Below, one piece after another: positions 45,554 through 55,579 of a stretch of 64,000 nt of DNA. Source of the DNA: Candidatus Microthrix parvicella Bio17-1 (lineage in GTDB: Bacteria; Actinomycetota; Acidimicrobiia; Acidimicrobiales; Microtrichaceae); the NCBI RefSeq assembly GCF_000299415.1, contig NZ_AMPG01000002.1:248001-312000 (forward strand). Reading direction: 5' to 3'. Under the pieces are notes generated by a model that saw only the letters and a program-made list of their open reading frames with translations, did no database searches and was not told the DNA's origin. Each line of letters begins with the position of its first letter. The stretch's first letter is position 1. The position numbers were made by a program, and so were the translations under genes.

Positions 45554-46962
45554 GACGCTGGGCAGCCGTCTTCGCTCTGGCGGCCTTGGTGGCGCCGGCG
45601 TGGGTCGCAGCCCCCGCAGGGGCGGCACCCGGTGCCCCCTGCTCGCCCAGCGCCGGCGGTGGAACCCGCGTGGCGGTGGTCATTGACACCGGCACGTCGG
45701 CCGTGCCCGATGCCCGCTGCTTCGAAGTGAACGCCAGCGTGAGGAACGGTGCGGAGTTCCTGGCCGCACGAGCTCAAATCTTGAATACGCCGCCGCCGAC
45801 CTACGACCGGTCCGGTCTGCTGTGTTCCATCGATGGCTATCCGGCAACCGGCTGTGGCGAGCAGACGGGCAACAGTTATGCCTATTGGTCTTATTGGGAT
45901 GGCCGATCCGGAAGCTGGGTGTTCAGCAACACGGGCCCAGCGAGCAGGCGCATGACCAACAGTTCGGTCGAGGGCTGGCGGTTCCAGACCGAAGGAACCC
46001 TGGCGGCCAGCGGGCCGTCACCCCGCTTTCCGGCCGACCGTGAGCGGATCTGCCCGCCACCTCCTCCTCCGACCACCCAAACCACCCAGACGACCCAGAC
46101 CACCCAGACCACCCAGACCACCCAGACCACCCAGACCACCCAGACCACCCAAACCACCCAGGCGACCCAGACCACCCAGGCGACCCAAACCACCCAAACC
46201 ACCCAGGCGACCCGAACCACCCAGGCGACCCAGACCACCCAGGCGACCCGAACCACCCAAACCACCCAGGCGACCCAGGCGACCCGAACCACCCAGGCGA
46301 CCAAGGAACCTGCCACCTCCGCTCCCACCCGCCTGACGGCTCCCCCGCAAGGGCCGGTGGCATCGCCAACAACTCGCGCGCCGTCCGCCACCCCGTCGAC
46401 AGCCACCTCACCGACCACCGCCAGACCACCCACCCCGCCGACAGCCACCTCACCGACCGCCGCCAGACCACCCGGTTCGCCGGCCGCCACCTCACCACCC
46501 GGTTCGCCGACCGCCACCTCACCACCCGGTTCGCCGGCGGCAGGCTCGCCGACCGCCGCCAAACCACCCGGTTCGCCGACCGGTCCACGGCAAGGCAGCG
46601 TCAACCAAACGCCTCAATTGCTTGCAGTCGAACCTACCGGCCGCACCGCCACGCTGCCCCAAGCGGGCGATACCGTCGACGGGGCCAAGGCAAACCCGAC
46701 ATCCGCATCGCCAACATCCGCGTCTTCGAGTCTCACCACGACCTCCGCAGTCAATAAACCGCAAGGGGGCCCCACCACCCTGGCCCGAGGTGACGGCGAA
46801 GACATTGGCCGGGTCACCAACGTGGCCCAGGCGGGCGACTTGACGGTGCCCGGCTCCAAGCAGTCCTCATCGACCGGGTGGTGGGGCGCCGGTATCGGGA
46901 TCGGCGCCATCGGCGGCTCGTTCGTCTCGGCCAGGTGGCTCCGGCGACGCCGCTTGTCGTGA
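45550..46962 (+). CDS. Secreted, Thr-rich membrane-anchored protein of the B12 transport operon
   Basis: 470 aa. A signal peptide (about 1-25, ending AGA-AP) leads to an N-terminal globular domain (about 30-170) with four or five cysteines and an aromatic segment GNSYAYWSYWDGRSGSWVF. Then follow a Pro run, about 25 Thr-Thr-Gln/Ala-Thr-Gln triplets (about 176-252), a Pro/Thr/Ala/Ser stalk, and a C-terminal membrane helix with RWLRRRR stop-transfer. The layout is of a surface-displayed domain on a stalk. Being first in a B12-riboswitch operon with a full ECF transporter, it probably captures corrinoid or helps the transporter; similar YWSYW-type proteins sit beside actinobacterial cobalt/B12 ECF genes, as I recall. 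Binding is unproven. Confidence 0.85.
   Translation: MRRWAAVFALAALVAPAWVAAPAGAAPGAPCSPSAGGGTRVAVVIDTGTSAVPDARCFEVNASVRNGAEFLAARAQILNTPPPTYDRSGLLCSIDGYPATGCGEQTGNSYAYWSYWDGRSGSWVFSNTGPASRRMTNSSVEGWRFQTEGTLAASGPSPRFPADRERICPPPPPPTTQTTQTTQTTQTTQTTQTTQTTQTTQTTQATQTTQATQTTQTTQATRTTQATQTTQATRTTQTTQATQATRTTQATKEPATSAPTRLTAPPQGPVASPTTRAPSATPSTATSPTTARPPTPPTATSPTAARPPGSPAATSPPGSPTATSPPGSPAAGSPTAAKPPGSPTGPRQGSVNQTPQLLAVEPTGRTATLPQAGDTVDGAKANPTSASPTSASSSLTTTSAVNKPQGGPTTLARGDGEDIGRVTNVAQAGDLTVPGSKQSSSTGWWGAGIGIGAIGGSFVSARWLRRRRLS
46072..46302 (+). repeat. 9-bp tandem repeat array encoding Thr-Thr-Gln
   Basis: About 25 copies of a 9-bp unit (ACCACCCAG and variants with GCG or CGA changes) run in frame inside the gene at 45550. 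The 5' half is almost uniform; the 3' half has alternating variants. No frame disruption. Confidence 0.95.
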
Positions 46963-46978
46963 AGCCGGGTCGACACAC

Positions 46979-48139
46979 GTGAAGCACTCTTCGTTGGGCG
47001 TGAAGGATCCTGCTCAGGTTCTCGATCCCGGTGATGCCGGCCATCCGGGGGCCTGGTGGATTTGGAGCCTGCTGCTCGCGGGCGCGTCACTTCGAACCAC
47101 CAACGTGATCGTCTTGGCACTGGTCATCGCAGTGGCGACCCAGGTGGTCGTCGCGCGGGCCGACCCCGACTCGCCATGGTCTCGGATCCAGCGGTACGTG
47201 CTGAGTTTTGCCGTCATCATGGGGGTGTTGCGTCTGGGCCTGGTGGCCGCCTTCGCCCCGCGTACCCCCGGCACCGTGCTTCTGACCCTCCCGACGCTCG
47301 ACCTGCCCACCTGGATGGCGGGGGTTTCTGTGGGCGGGCCGGTGACCACCGGCGCAATGTTCACCGGTGTCGTGGAATCGCTGCGGCTGATCGCGCTGCT
47401 GGCCGCCTTCACGGTGCCGGCGTCGCTGGTGAGCCCCCATCGCACCGTCCGCGCCCTGCCCGATGGGGTGGCCGAGCTGGGGGTCATCACCACGGTGGCC
47501 CTCACGGTGACCCCCGCGGCAGCCGAACATGTGCGGCGACTCGCCGAGACGCGACGGCTGCGGGGACGGCCGCACCGCGGCATCCGGGGGATGCGCGGCT
47601 CGATCACGGCCGTGCTCGAGGGCTCGTTCGACCATTCCCTCACCCTGGCCGCCTCGATGGAGGCCCGTGGCTACGGCGGGCGACGTCCCGGGGAGGATCC
47701 GGGCGCTCGACGTACCGCAACATGGCTGCTCACAGCCGCCGTGGTCGTGGCATCACTTGGCGCCTTCATGATGTTGAATGCCGGCGGTTCGCGGGTGGTC
47801 GGTGCCGCAGCAATGGCCGCCGGTGCGATCCTGATCACCTTCGCACTCCGGGGAGCATCCAAGCGCAGCGTTCGCACGCGATATCGGCCGCTGGCCTGGA
47901 CCGGTTCCGACTGGGTACTGGTCGCCGGTGGCCTTGCGGCGCTGGGTGGAAGCATCGTCCAGGCACGACTCAACGCAGTGGTCCTGGCTCCCGGCACCAA
48001 CCCGCCCGAGGCACCACCTCTGGCGATAATCGCCATCGCCGGACTGGCGGTCGCCTACTGCTGTGCCGCCTTCTCCGGCGGTGGCCCGACGCCCACATCC
48101 CCGCCGGTACCCCTCCCCAACGCCGGGGCGGACCGATGA
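46979..48139 (+). CDS. ECF transporter transmembrane component EcfT (CbiQ-like)
   Basis: 386 aa with about seven membrane helices in N-terminal and C-terminal groups. The cytoplasmic coupling helices carry the A-R-G-type motifs: LAETRRLRGR and SMEARGYGG. The family links the substrate-binding S component to the ATPases. The start is GTG at 46979 (a second GTG at 47000 is in frame). It overlaps the ATPase gene by ATGA. Compared with CbiQ (about 230 aa) it is long; the extra part is the C-terminal membrane helices (about 235-370). Confidence 0.9.
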   Translation: MKHSSLGVKDPAQVLDPGDAGHPGAWWIWSLLLAGASLRTTNVIVLALVIAVATQVVVARADPDSPWSRIQRYVLSFAVIMGVLRLGLVAAFAPRTPGTVLLTLPTLDLPTWMAGVSVGGPVTTGAMFTGVVESLRLIALLAAFTVPASLVSPHRTVRALPDGVAELGVITTVALTVTPAAAEHVRRLAETRRLRGRPHRGIRGMRGSITAVLEGSFDHSLTLAASMEARGYGGRRPGEDPGARRTATWLLTAAVVVASLGAFMMLNAGGSRVVGAAAMAAGAILITFALRGASKRSVRTRYRPLAWTGSDWVLVAGGLAALGGSIVQARLNAVVLAPGTNPPEAPPLAIIAIAGLAVAYCCAAFSGGGPTPTSPPVPLPNAGADR

Positions 48140-49752
48140 TCTGCTTTGACGACGTCTCCTTCGCCTATGCGACGGACACTCCGGTGGTGCTCGATCATGT
48201 CAACCTCACCGTTCCGGAGGGCGACCTGGCATTGGTGACCGGCCCGACCGGTTCGGGCAAAAGCACGCTGCTCGGCGCCATCTGCGGGCTCGTACCCCGA
48301 TTCTCCGGGGGCGTCCTGGCGGGCTCGGTCACCGTCGACGGCATCGCCACCTCGTCGGCGCCGCCACGCGACCTGGCCGCAACCGTCGGCTACCTACCTC
48401 AGCGGGTGGACGCCAGCTTTGTCACCGACGTGGTCGAGGACGAACTGGCCTGGACCATGGAGCAACTTGGCCTGGCGCCAGACGTCATGCGCCGCCGGGT
48501 CGAGGACACACTCGACCTTCTGGGTCTGGCCGATCTTCGCAACCGGCCGATCGCCACCCTGAGCTCCGGGCAGCGCCAGCGCGTTGCGCTGGGCGCCGTG
48601 CTGACCGCTCAGCCACGCGTCCTGGTGTTGGACGAGCCAACCTCGGCGCTCGACCCGCAAGCAGCCGAGGATGTACTTGCCGCCCTCACCAGGCTGGTCG
48701 GCGACCTGGGACTCACCATCGTGTGCTCCGAGCATCGTCTGGAGCGGGTGGTGCAGTACGCCGACTCGATCATCATCGTCGACGGCTCGGGCGCCGTCAG
48801 CCACGGACCACCCGATGCCCAGTTGGTCAACGCTCCAGTGGCCCCACCGGTGATCCATTTGGGCCGACGTCTCGGTTGGGATCCGCTGCCTCGTTCGGTG
48901 CGTGACGCCCGCCGGGCCGCCGCGACCCTCCGGAACGAGTTGCCGGCCGAGCCACCCGGCCACACAAGGCGGTCGGTCCCCGCCGGCAGCGAACCCATCG
49001 CCACAGCCGAGGACGTATGGGTCCGTTATGGCGACCGGGTGGCGCTCAGCGGCCTCAACCTGGCACTTCACCCGGGCGAGGTGACGGCGCTGATGGGCAG
49101 AAACGGCGCCGGAAAGTCGACCCTGATCTCCACGCTCGGCGGTGGGCGCGCCCCGGACAAGGGCCGGGTGCGTATCGACGGCGAAAACCCGCTCACGTTG
49201 CGTGGACGCCACTTTTTGCGACTGGTCGGCGTGGTGCCGTCGGATCCCACCCTGTTGCTGTCCGCCACCACCGTGGCTGCGGAGGTCGCCGAGGCCGACC
49301 GGGAAACCGGCACTGCGCCCGGGGTCACCGCGGCCGCACTCGAAGCGCTGCTGCCCGGGATCGACCCGGGCGCCCACCCCAGCGACCTGTCTGCGGGCCA
49401 GCGCCTGGGGTTGGCACTGGCCCTGGTGCTGGCCCACGAGCCCAGGGTCGTGCTGCTCGACGAGCCCACCACCGGACTGGACTACCGGGCAAAGGAGGCA
49501 CTGGCATCATGGCTGGCCAAACTGAGCAGCCGCGGCACCGCCGTGCTGTTGGCCACCCACGACGTGGAGTTGGTGGCCGAGGTGGCCCACCGGGCGGTCG
49601 TGCTGGCCGACGGCGAGATCGTTGCCGACGGACCCGCCACCGAGGTGGTCACCCACTCCCCCACGCTGGCTCCCCAGGTCGCCCGCATTCTGCACCCGCT
49701 GCCCTACCTCACCGTCGACGACGTGACCGCAGCGCTGGAGGCGCAGCGATGA
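48136..49752 (+). CDS. ECF transporter double ATPase (EcfA-EcfA' fusion)
   Basis: 538 aa with two complete ABC ATPase domains. First: Walker A GPTGSGKST, signature LSSGQRQRV, Walker B VLVLDEPTSALD, switch His in CSEH. Second: GRNGAGKST, signature LSAGQRLGL, VVLLDEPTTGLD, and TH in LLATHD. Separate EcfA and EcfA' are usual; here they form one chain joined by an Arg/Pro-rich linker (about 250-285). It hydrolyses ATP to drive toppling of the S component. Coupled by 4-bp overlaps on both sides. Confidence 0.95.
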   Translation: MICFDDVSFAYATDTPVVLDHVNLTVPEGDLALVTGPTGSGKSTLLGAICGLVPRFSGGVLAGSVTVDGIATSSAPPRDLAATVGYLPQRVDASFVTDVVEDELAWTMEQLGLAPDVMRRRVEDTLDLLGLADLRNRPIATLSSGQRQRVALGAVLTAQPRVLVLDEPTSALDPQAAEDVLAALTRLVGDLGLTIVCSEHRLERVVQYADSIIIVDGSGAVSHGPPDAQLVNAPVAPPVIHLGRRLGWDPLPRSVRDARRAAATLRNELPAEPPGHTRRSVPAGSEPIATAEDVWVRYGDRVALSGLNLALHPGEVTALMGRNGAGKSTLISTLGGGRAPDKGRVRIDGENPLTLRGRHFLRLVGVVPSDPTLLLSATTVAAEVAEADRETGTAPGVTAAALEALLPGIDPGAHPSDLSAGQRLGLALALVLAHEPRVVLLDEPTTGLDYRAKEALASWLAKLSSRGTAVLLATHDVELVAEVAHRAVVLADGEIVADGPATEVVTHSPTLAPQVARILHPLPYLTVDDVTAALEAQR

Positions 49753-50585
49753 CCTCCGCCGAGACCACTGTTCAACGGCGACCGGTGCTGTCGGTTGGCC
49801 CACAGCGGGCGATCAACCTGCGGCCTCGGTCCGTGGCGGTACTCGCCCTGACGTCGCTGGTCGGCATCGTGGCCTATCTGTGGCCGTTTCTCGTCGGGTC
49901 CCCGCAGCAGGGCGCAGCGAGCATGGCCCACGCTCAGGACTCCGTCGTGGTGATGGCCCTCCTGCTGCCACTGTTGGTGTTGGTGACCGCCATCGAGCTG
50001 GGCGAAGGAGGGTTCGACGCCCGGGCCATCGGACTGCTCGGGGTACTGACCGCCGCCGGAACCGCATTGCGCATGGCCGGGGGCGGCGTGACCGGCTTCA
50101 ACCCCATGTTCTTTCTCATCGTCCTGGCGGGCTCGGTCCTCGGCTCGGGGTTCGGCTTCATTCTGGGAGCCACCACGATGTTCGCCTCGGCGATCATCAC
50201 CGGAGGCATCGGCCCGTGGTTGCCCTTCCAAATGTTTGGAATGGCCTGGATCGGCGCCGGTGCAGGATGGTTGCCCGGCCGGGGAACCCGCGCCGAGCTG
50301 TGGGTGGCGGCCGCCTACGGGGCGCTCACCGGACTGCTCTACGGAGCGCTGCTCAACCTGTGGTCGTGGCCATTTGCCGCCGCCGGAGCAGAGCGCATCA
50401 GCTACCAGCCCGGCGGAGGTCTGTCCGAGACGTTGCGCCGCTACTGGGCGTTCTATCTGGCCACCTCACTTGGGTGGGATCTCACCCGCTCAGTCGGCAC
50501 CGTGATCATGACCATCGCAATTGGCCCTCCGGTGTTGCTCGCCCTGCGCCGCGCCGCCAAACGCGCCCACTTTGTTCACCGCTGA
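49749..50585 (+). CDS. ECF transporter substrate-binding S component
   Basis: 278 aa with about six membrane helices, including the alanine/glycine-rich face used to contact EcfT (GIVAYLWPFLVG; TAAGTALRMAGGG; GSVLGSGFGFILGATTMFASA). It resembles the CbrT/DUF-type S components predicted for vitamin B12 or cobalt. The riboswitch at the head of the operon argues for cobalamin. Its last helices end in a basic tail. A terminator hairpin follows 80 bp after the stop. Confidence 0.88.
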   Translation: MTSAETTVQRRPVLSVGPQRAINLRPRSVAVLALTSLVGIVAYLWPFLVGSPQQGAASMAHAQDSVVVMALLLPLLVLVTAIELGEGGFDARAIGLLGVLTAAGTALRMAGGGVTGFNPMFFLIVLAGSVLGSGFGFILGATTMFASAIITGGIGPWLPFQMFGMAWIGAGAGWLPGRGTRAELWVAAAYGALTGLLYGALLNLWSWPFAAAGAERISYQPGGGLSETLRRYWAFYLATSLGWDLTRSVGTVIMTIAIGPPVLLALRRAAKRAHFVHR

Positions 50586-50665
50586 CCCACTGCGGGCAGC
50601 AATCACCCGAGCGGTTGGCCCTACCTTCTCGCCGCCCAACCGACGCCGGCTCGAGGCCACCACGA

Positions 50666-50697
50666 CGAAGGCCCCCACCGGCGGGTGGGGGCCTTCG
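50666..50697 (+). terminator. Strong 14-bp hairpin after the ECF operon
   Basis: CGAAGGCCCCCACC pairs perfectly with GGTGGGGGCCTTCG around GGCG. No T-run follows, as is common in actinobacteria. It ends the B12 transport transcript and also lies just past the convergent tRNA-Asn gene. Confidence 0.8.
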
Positions 50698-50703
50698 ATA
50701 CTG

Positions 50704-50776
50704 CTCCGGGGGTGAGGCTCGAACTCACGACATTCTGATTAACAGTCAGACGCTCTGCCAGCTGAGCTACCCCGGA
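50704..50776 (-). tRNA. tRNA-Asn (anticodon GTT)
   Basis: Minus-strand cloverleaf: acceptor TCCGGGG/CCCCGGA, D-arm GCTCAGCTGGCAGAGC, anticodon arm TCTGA-CTGTTAA-TCAGA, T-arm GTGAG-TTCGAGC-CTCAC, discriminator G. CCA not encoded. Confidence 0.97.
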
Positions 50777-50839
50777 ATGGACCACTTACTCTAGCAGCGG
50801 GGTTGCCCGCATCGGCCAACCGGTTTCCTCCCGGACCCG

Positions 50840-52144
50840 CTACGTCTCCAGGTAGTCGCGAAGGCGGTCGGAGCGGTTGGGGTTGCGCAGCTTGGCCAGC
50901 GTCTTGGATTCGATCTGACGGATACGCTCCCGGGTGACCCCAAACGTCTTGCCCACGTCCTCCAATGTGTGAATGGTGCCGTCCTCAAGCCCAAACCGCA
51001 GCCGCACCACCGCCTGCTCCCGGTCGTTGAGTTCACCCAGCGCCTCCACCAACGCCTCCCCCAGCATCTGCTTGGCGGCCTGGTCCGCGGGCGCGTCCGC
51101 TGTGGAGTCTGGGATGAAGTCGGCGAGTGAGGTGTCGGCCTCGTCACCCACCGGCGAGTCAAGCGAAAGTGGGTCCTGGCTCATGCGCAGGATCTCCCGC
51201 ACCCGGGCGGGGGTGAGGTCGACCTTCTCGGCCAACTCCTCCATGGTGGGTTCCCGCTCCAACTCCTGGATCAGCTGGCGCTGGTAACGGTGGATCTTGT
51301 TAATCGATTCCACCATGTGCACCGGGATGCGGATGGTTCTGGCCTGATCGGCGATGGCCCGGGTGATCGCCTGACGGATCCACCAGGTGGCGTAGGTGGA
51401 GAACTTGAATCCCTTGGTGTAGTCAAACTTCTCGACCGCACGCATCAGGCCAAGGTTGCCCTCCTGCACCAGGTCGAGCAGGGCCATGCCCCGACCCGAA
51501 TAGCGCTTCGCAATCGAGACCACCAGCCGAAGGTTGGCCTGGGTCAGGTCGGACTTGGCGTGTTCGCCGTCTCGGCGAGTGCGCTCGAGTGCCACCCGTT
51601 GTTCCCGGTCAAGCTCGCCGAGTCGCCCCTCGGTGGCCAACTCGGCCAAACGGTTGTCTGCGTGTAGGCCCGCCTCGATGCGCTTGGCCAACGCCACCTC
51701 CTGGGCAGCGTCGATCAACGACACCTGGCCGATCTCCCGGAGGTACAGCCGAACCGAATCGCCGGAACCACCCGAGTCGCCCGACGCAGCGCCGGATCTG
51801 GCCCGGCGCTTGTGCCGGGCCGGCCGCTCGGTCCGCTGGATGACACCGGCATCATGGTCGTCCCGGGTCAGGCCAGGGGCGACGGTCGAGGCGTGATCGA
51901 CCGCGGCCACAGCCGCCGGGACGCCGGCCGGCAGGTCGTCGTCATCAGCAGTGTGCGGGTCGACCTCAACCACGAGTGTGATGCCCTCGGGCCGGAACGC
52001 CGACTCGACATCGGTGAGCACATCCACCGTGAGCTCCACACCCAAAACCGAGAGCACCTCATCAAGTGTGAGGGAGCCCCGCGCCTTGCCGACCTCGATC
52101 AGCGTGCCCCATTCCGTCTCATTCACCTGATCCAGAATCGACAC
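50840..52144 (-). CDS. sigA: Primary RNA polymerase sigma factor (SigA/RpoD)
   Basis: 434 aa. Region 1.1-like N-terminus, an acidic/Gly-rich spacer, region 1.2 ([16 protein letters not shown]), region 2 with [36 protein letters not shown] and [20 protein letters not shown], region 3 ([20 protein letters not shown]) and region 4 with the helix-turn-helix [20 protein letters not shown]. It directs RNA polymerase to housekeeping promoters. It overlaps the dnaG stop by 26 bp if ATG 52144 is used; GTG at 52126 would overlap by 8 bp. Confidence 0.97.
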   Translation of the reverse strand: MSILDQVNETEWGTLIEVGKARGSLTLDEVLSVLGVELTVDVLTDVESAFRPEGITLVVEVDPHTADDDDLPAGVPAAVAAVDHASTVAPGLTRDDHDAGVIQRTERPARHKRRARSGAASGDSGGSGDSVRLYLREIGQVSLIDAAQEVALAKRIEAGLHADNRLAELATEGRLGELDREQRVALERTRRDGEHAKSDLTQANLRLVVSIAKRYSGRGMALLDLVQEGNLGLMRAVEKFDYTKGFKFSTYATWWIRQAITRAIADQARTIRIPVHMVESINKIHRYQRQLIQELEREPTMEELAEKVDLTPARVREILRMSQDPLSLDSPVGDEADTSLADFIPDSTADAPADQAAKQMLGEALVEALGELNDREQAVVRLRFGLEDGTIHTLEDVGKTFGVTRERIRQIESKTLAKLRNPNRSDRLRDYLET

Positions 52145-54080
52145 CCGGCCGGACCTCCTCTTCGTCGTCCCCGCGCAGATACGCTACCAAGGCCCGGGCC
52201 GAAACCTCGGCTGTCTCAGGCTCGTTCAGCTGATCCACCCGCCGAGCCAGCCACGCGTGCTCGGTCAGGAGATCGTTTCGAACGTCGGCATCGACGCCGT
52301 CCCGTGCCGCCTGGCGCAGCTCGGCCTCGAGGTTCTCCATCGCCTGAGAACCGGTCTTGTGCACCAACCGATGAACCGCCTCCGCCGGCGTACCGTCTGG
52401 TTCGCTGACCGCCAGGCGCGACAACAGCCGCTCCTCCCACGTGTCAGCCTCGGCGTCGGAGACCGCTTGAGCCACCGATCCGGCCGAGACCAGCGCCACG
52501 CGCGCCGAGCGAGCCAAGGGATGGGCGAACAGTTCCTCGGGCAGCGCCGCCAACTCGCCGTCGGGCTGGGCCGCCAGATGCACCAACACCGACATCTCCG
52601 CCGGGTGCACCTTGCCTGCAGGCGACGGGCCGGGGCCAGGAGGCAGGTCGGGTTGCGGCGCTGCATCTTCGTAGCCGGCGTCTCCCCCATCACCGCCCGG
52701 CGGACGCGGGCCCGGGTCGCCGTCCCACCGGCGGCGCGACACCGGACCCGTCGGGGCGCCCGCGTCACGGCGTGGCGCTTCCGAGGCACGGGCGGCGCCG
52801 GTGCCTCGTAGCTCTTCCAGCTGGTTGCGGAGCAGGTCCGGGTCCAGGCGCGACCGGTCGGCGACCTCCAACAGGTAGGGGTCGCGCACCATCGGGTCGG
52901 GGTGCTCGGCCACCACGGCGAGCGCCGTGGTGGCCCGACGGGCCCGGGCCTCCGGGGGGGTGGCCACCTCGGCGCCGAGGACACGCTCAAGCCGGAACCT
53001 CAGCATCGGTTCGGCGGCGACGACCGCCGCCGCCAACGCGTCGGGGTCGGTGCGGCTCAGCTCGTCGGGATCGGACCCCTCGGGCAGCCGCACCACCTCG
53101 ACGGCCAGGTCAAAGTCCTTCTCCCAGGCATAGATGCGCTCGGCCGCCGCCTGACCCGCCGAGTCGGCATCGAAGGCCAGCACCACCTTGTCGACGTAGC
53201 GCGACAGCAGCTTGAGGTGCTCCTCGGTGAGGCTGGTGCCGCAGGTGGCCACCGCCTCGGTCACCCCTGCCCGGCGAAACCCGATCACGTCGGTGTAGCC
53301 CTCGCAGATCACCACCCGGCCGCTGCGCACCGCATCCTGACGGGCCCAGTTCAGCCCGTACAGCAGGCGACTCTTGTGGTAAAGGTCGCTCTCGCGGGAG
53401 TTCTTGTACTTGGCTCCCTCCTCCCCCGGCATGATGCGGCCGCCGAAACCCACCGCATGGCCCTCAGGGTCGAAGATCGGAAACAACACCCGCGCCCGAA
53501 AGAAGTCCTGCAGGCGTCCGGCCTTGTTGGTGAAACCCAGGCCTGTGGCGGTTGCGGTCTCGCCGTCGAGGCGAAGGGCCTTGCACAGCACGTCCCAGCC
53601 ATCGGGTGCCCAGCCGATGCGATACCGCTCCACCTCGTCGGTATCGAAGCCCCGACCGCGCAGGTACGAGCGTGCAGCCGACGCGTCGGGCGAGGTCTTC
53701 AACCGCTGGTGGTAGAACTCCACCGCCTCCTCCACCCGGGCCAGCAGGCGTTGGCGCTTCTGCCGGGTGGCCGACTCGGCCCGGTCGGTGTAGGTGAGGG
53801 CGATGCCGGACTTTGCGGCCAGACGTTCGACCGCCTCGACGAAGTCCAAGCCCTCCAGCTCCCGCAGGAACGTGATGGCGTCGCCCGAAACCCGACAGCC
53901 AAAGCAGTAGTACAGGCCTTCGGCCTGGTTCACCGAGAACGACGGCGACTTCTCGGAATGAAACGGGCACAGCCCGGTCCAGCGGCTGCCCACCTTGCGC
54001 AGCTGGGTGTGTTCGGTGATGAGCGCGACGATGTCGGTGGCCTGACGGACCCGAACGATGTCCTCGTCGACAATGCCCAT
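52119..54080 (-). CDS. dnaG: DNA primase
   Basis: 653 aa. The N-terminal zinc-binding domain is CPFHSEKSP ... YYCFGC. The primase core has the TOPRIM pieces [13 protein letters not shown] and [11 protein letters not shown] Pro/Gly-rich linker (about 440-495) precedes the helicase-binding domain. It makes RNA primers at the replication fork. The dnaG-sigA order is the conserved macromolecular-synthesis arrangement; glyS lies just upstream. Confidence 0.97.
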   Translation of the reverse strand: MGIVDEDIVRVRQATDIVALITEHTQLRKVGSRWTGLCPFHSEKSPSFSVNQAEGLYYCFGCRVSGDAITFLRELEGLDFVEAVERLAAKSGIALTYTDRAESATRQKRQRLLARVEEAVEFYHQRLKTSPDASAARSYLRGRGFDTDEVERYRIGWAPDGWDVLCKALRLDGETATATGLGFTNKAGRLQDFFRARVLFPIFDPEGHAVGFGGRIMPGEEGAKYKNSRESDLYHKSRLLYGLNWARQDAVRSGRVVICEGYTDVIGFRRAGVTEAVATCGTSLTEEHLKLLSRYVDKVVLAFDADSAGQAAAERIYAWEKDFDLAVEVVRLPEGSDPDELSRTDPDALAAAVVAAEPMLRFRLERVLGAEVATPPEARARRATTALAVVAEHPDPMVRDPYLLEVADRSRLDPDLLRNQLEELRGTGAARASEAPRRDAGAPTGPVSRRRWDGDPGPRPPGGDGGDAGYEDAAPQPDLPPGPGPSPAGKVHPAEMSVLVHLAAQPDGELAALPEELFAHPLARSARVALVSAGSVAQAVSDAEADTWEERLLSRLAVSEPDGTPAEAVHRLVHKTGSQAMENLEAELRQAARDGVDADVRNDLLTEHAWLARRVDQLNEPETAEVSARALVAYLRGDDEEEVRPGVDSGSGE

Positions 54081-54096
54081 CGGCTCAGCCTGTCAC

Positions 54097-54130
54097 GGTC
54101 ACAACATCACTTCGGTCACAACATCACTTC
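54097..54130. repeat. Perfect 17-bp tandem duplication over the glyS stop codon
   Basis: GGTCACAACATCACTTC is present at 54097-54113 and 54114-54130. The glyS stop (54126-54124) is in the second copy, so the last codons come from the duplicated unit. Confidence 0.95.
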
Positions 54131-55488
54131 AGCCGCGGCCGCAGCCAGTCGGCCACGCCCGCCAGCGGAATCCGAACCTGCTCCATTGAGTCACGCTCCC
54201 GAATGGTGACGGCCTGGTCCTCGGCGGTGTCGAAGTCAACGGTGACGCAATAGGGAGTGCCCAGTTCGTCCTGGCGGCGGTACCGACGGCCGATGGCCTG
54301 GGTTTCGTCGTACTCGCAGCTCCACTCGTCGCGCAGCTCGGCCGCCAGCGTTTGGGCGGTCTCCCGCAGCGGCGACTTCTTGGACAGTGGCAGAACCGCC
54401 ACCTTGTAGGGCGCCAGCCGTGGGTGCAGGCGCAGCACCACACGCTCCTCACCCCGCACCTCCTCGACGTCGTAGGCGGCCAACAGGAAGGCGAACGCGG
54501 TGCGGGTGGCACCGGCGGCCGGCTCGATCACGTGGGGCACATACCGGACGTTTTCTGCCTGATCGAACCAGTCGAGGCGCTCGCCGGAGCGCTTGGTGTG
54601 CGCCAACAGGTCAAAGTCACCCCGGTTGGCGATGCCCTCCAACTCGTCCCAGCCCCAAGGGAACAGGTACTCCACGTCGGCGGTGGCCGAGCTGTAATGG
54701 GACAGTTCGTCCTCCTCGTGTTCACGCAGGCGCAACGCCTCCCGGGGCATACCCAGGTCGAGGTACCAACGCTCGCGCTCCGCCTTCCAGTACTCGTAGT
54801 ACTTCGGCGCATCGTCGGGATGCACGAAGTACTCCATTTCCATTTGTTCGAACTCGCGTGTGCGGAACACGAAGTTGCCGGGCGTGATCTCGTTGCGGAA
54901 GCTCTTGCCCACCTGGGCGACACCAAACGGCGGTCGCACCCGGGTGGTGTTGATGATGTTCTTGAAGTTCATGAACATGCCCTGGGCCGTCTCCGGCCGC
55001 AGATACGCCAAGGCGCCCTCGTCGGCGACGGGACCAGCATGGGTGGAGAACATCAGGTTGAAGTTGCGGGCCTCGGTGAAACTGCCCGTCTTCTTGCAGT
55101 TGGGGCACTGATTCGGGTCGTCAAGCTTGTCGAGGCGCCAACGCTGGCCGCACTCCTTGCAGTCCACCAACGGGTCCGTGAAGTTGGACAGGTGCCCCGA
55201 GGCCTCCCACACCGCAGGCGGCGTGAGGATGGAGGCGTCCAGGCCCACCACGTCGTCGCGCTGTTGCACCATGGACTTCCACCATGCGTCCTTCACGTTG
55301 CGAAGCAGCAGCACACCGACGGGCCCATAGTCCCAGGTGGAACGAAAGCCGCCGTAGATCTCCGCAGACGGGTACACGAAGCCACGCCGCTTGGCCAGGT
55401 TGACGATCTGATCGAAGCGCGCAGAGTCCGCCGCAGATGCATCTGGGCTGGAGGACTCGGCATCGGGAGTTTCGGGGGTGCTTGCCAT
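54124..55488 (-). CDS. glyQS: Glycyl-tRNA synthetase (dimeric class II)
   Basis: 454 aa, the single-chain alpha2 type found in actinobacteria. Segments include KRRGFVYPSAEIYGG, the zinc-binding CKECGQRW ... CPNCKK insert, LRPETAQGMF (motif 2 region with FRNEITPGNFVFRTREFEQM, partly), and a C-terminal anticodon domain (about 355-454). It charges tRNA-Gly. The start at 55488 gives a short acidic leader. Confidence 0.96.
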   Translation of the reverse strand: MASTPETPDAESSSPDASAADSARFDQIVNLAKRRGFVYPSAEIYGGFRSTWDYGPVGVLLLRNVKDAWWKSMVQQRDDVVGLDASILTPPAVWEASGHLSNFTDPLVDCKECGQRWRLDKLDDPNQCPNCKKTGSFTEARNFNLMFSTHAGPVADEGALAYLRPETAQGMFMNFKNIINTTRVRPPFGVAQVGKSFRNEITPGNFVFRTREFEQMEMEYFVHPDDAPKYYEYWKAERERWYLDLGMPREALRLREHEEDELSHYSSATADVEYLFPWGWDELEGIANRGDFDLLAHTKRSGERLDWFDQAENVRYVPHVIEPAAGATRTAFAFLLAAYDVEEVRGEERVVLRLHPRLAPYKVAVLPLSKKSPLRETAQTLAAELRDEWSCEYDETQAIGRRYRRQDELGTPYCVTVDFDTAEDQAVTIRERDSMEQVRIPLAGVADWLRPRLK

Positions 55489-55579
55489 GGCCGGCGAGGC
55501 TACAAGGACCGATCGGCCAAGTCGGACTCGATGGGCATTCCAACCCCGTCCCGGCCGTCGAGCCGGGCAGACTGTGGCG

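Noticed and set aside
46072-46302. CRISPR array
   Set aside because: The 9-bp units are contiguous, in frame and without spacers; it is a protein-coding repeat.
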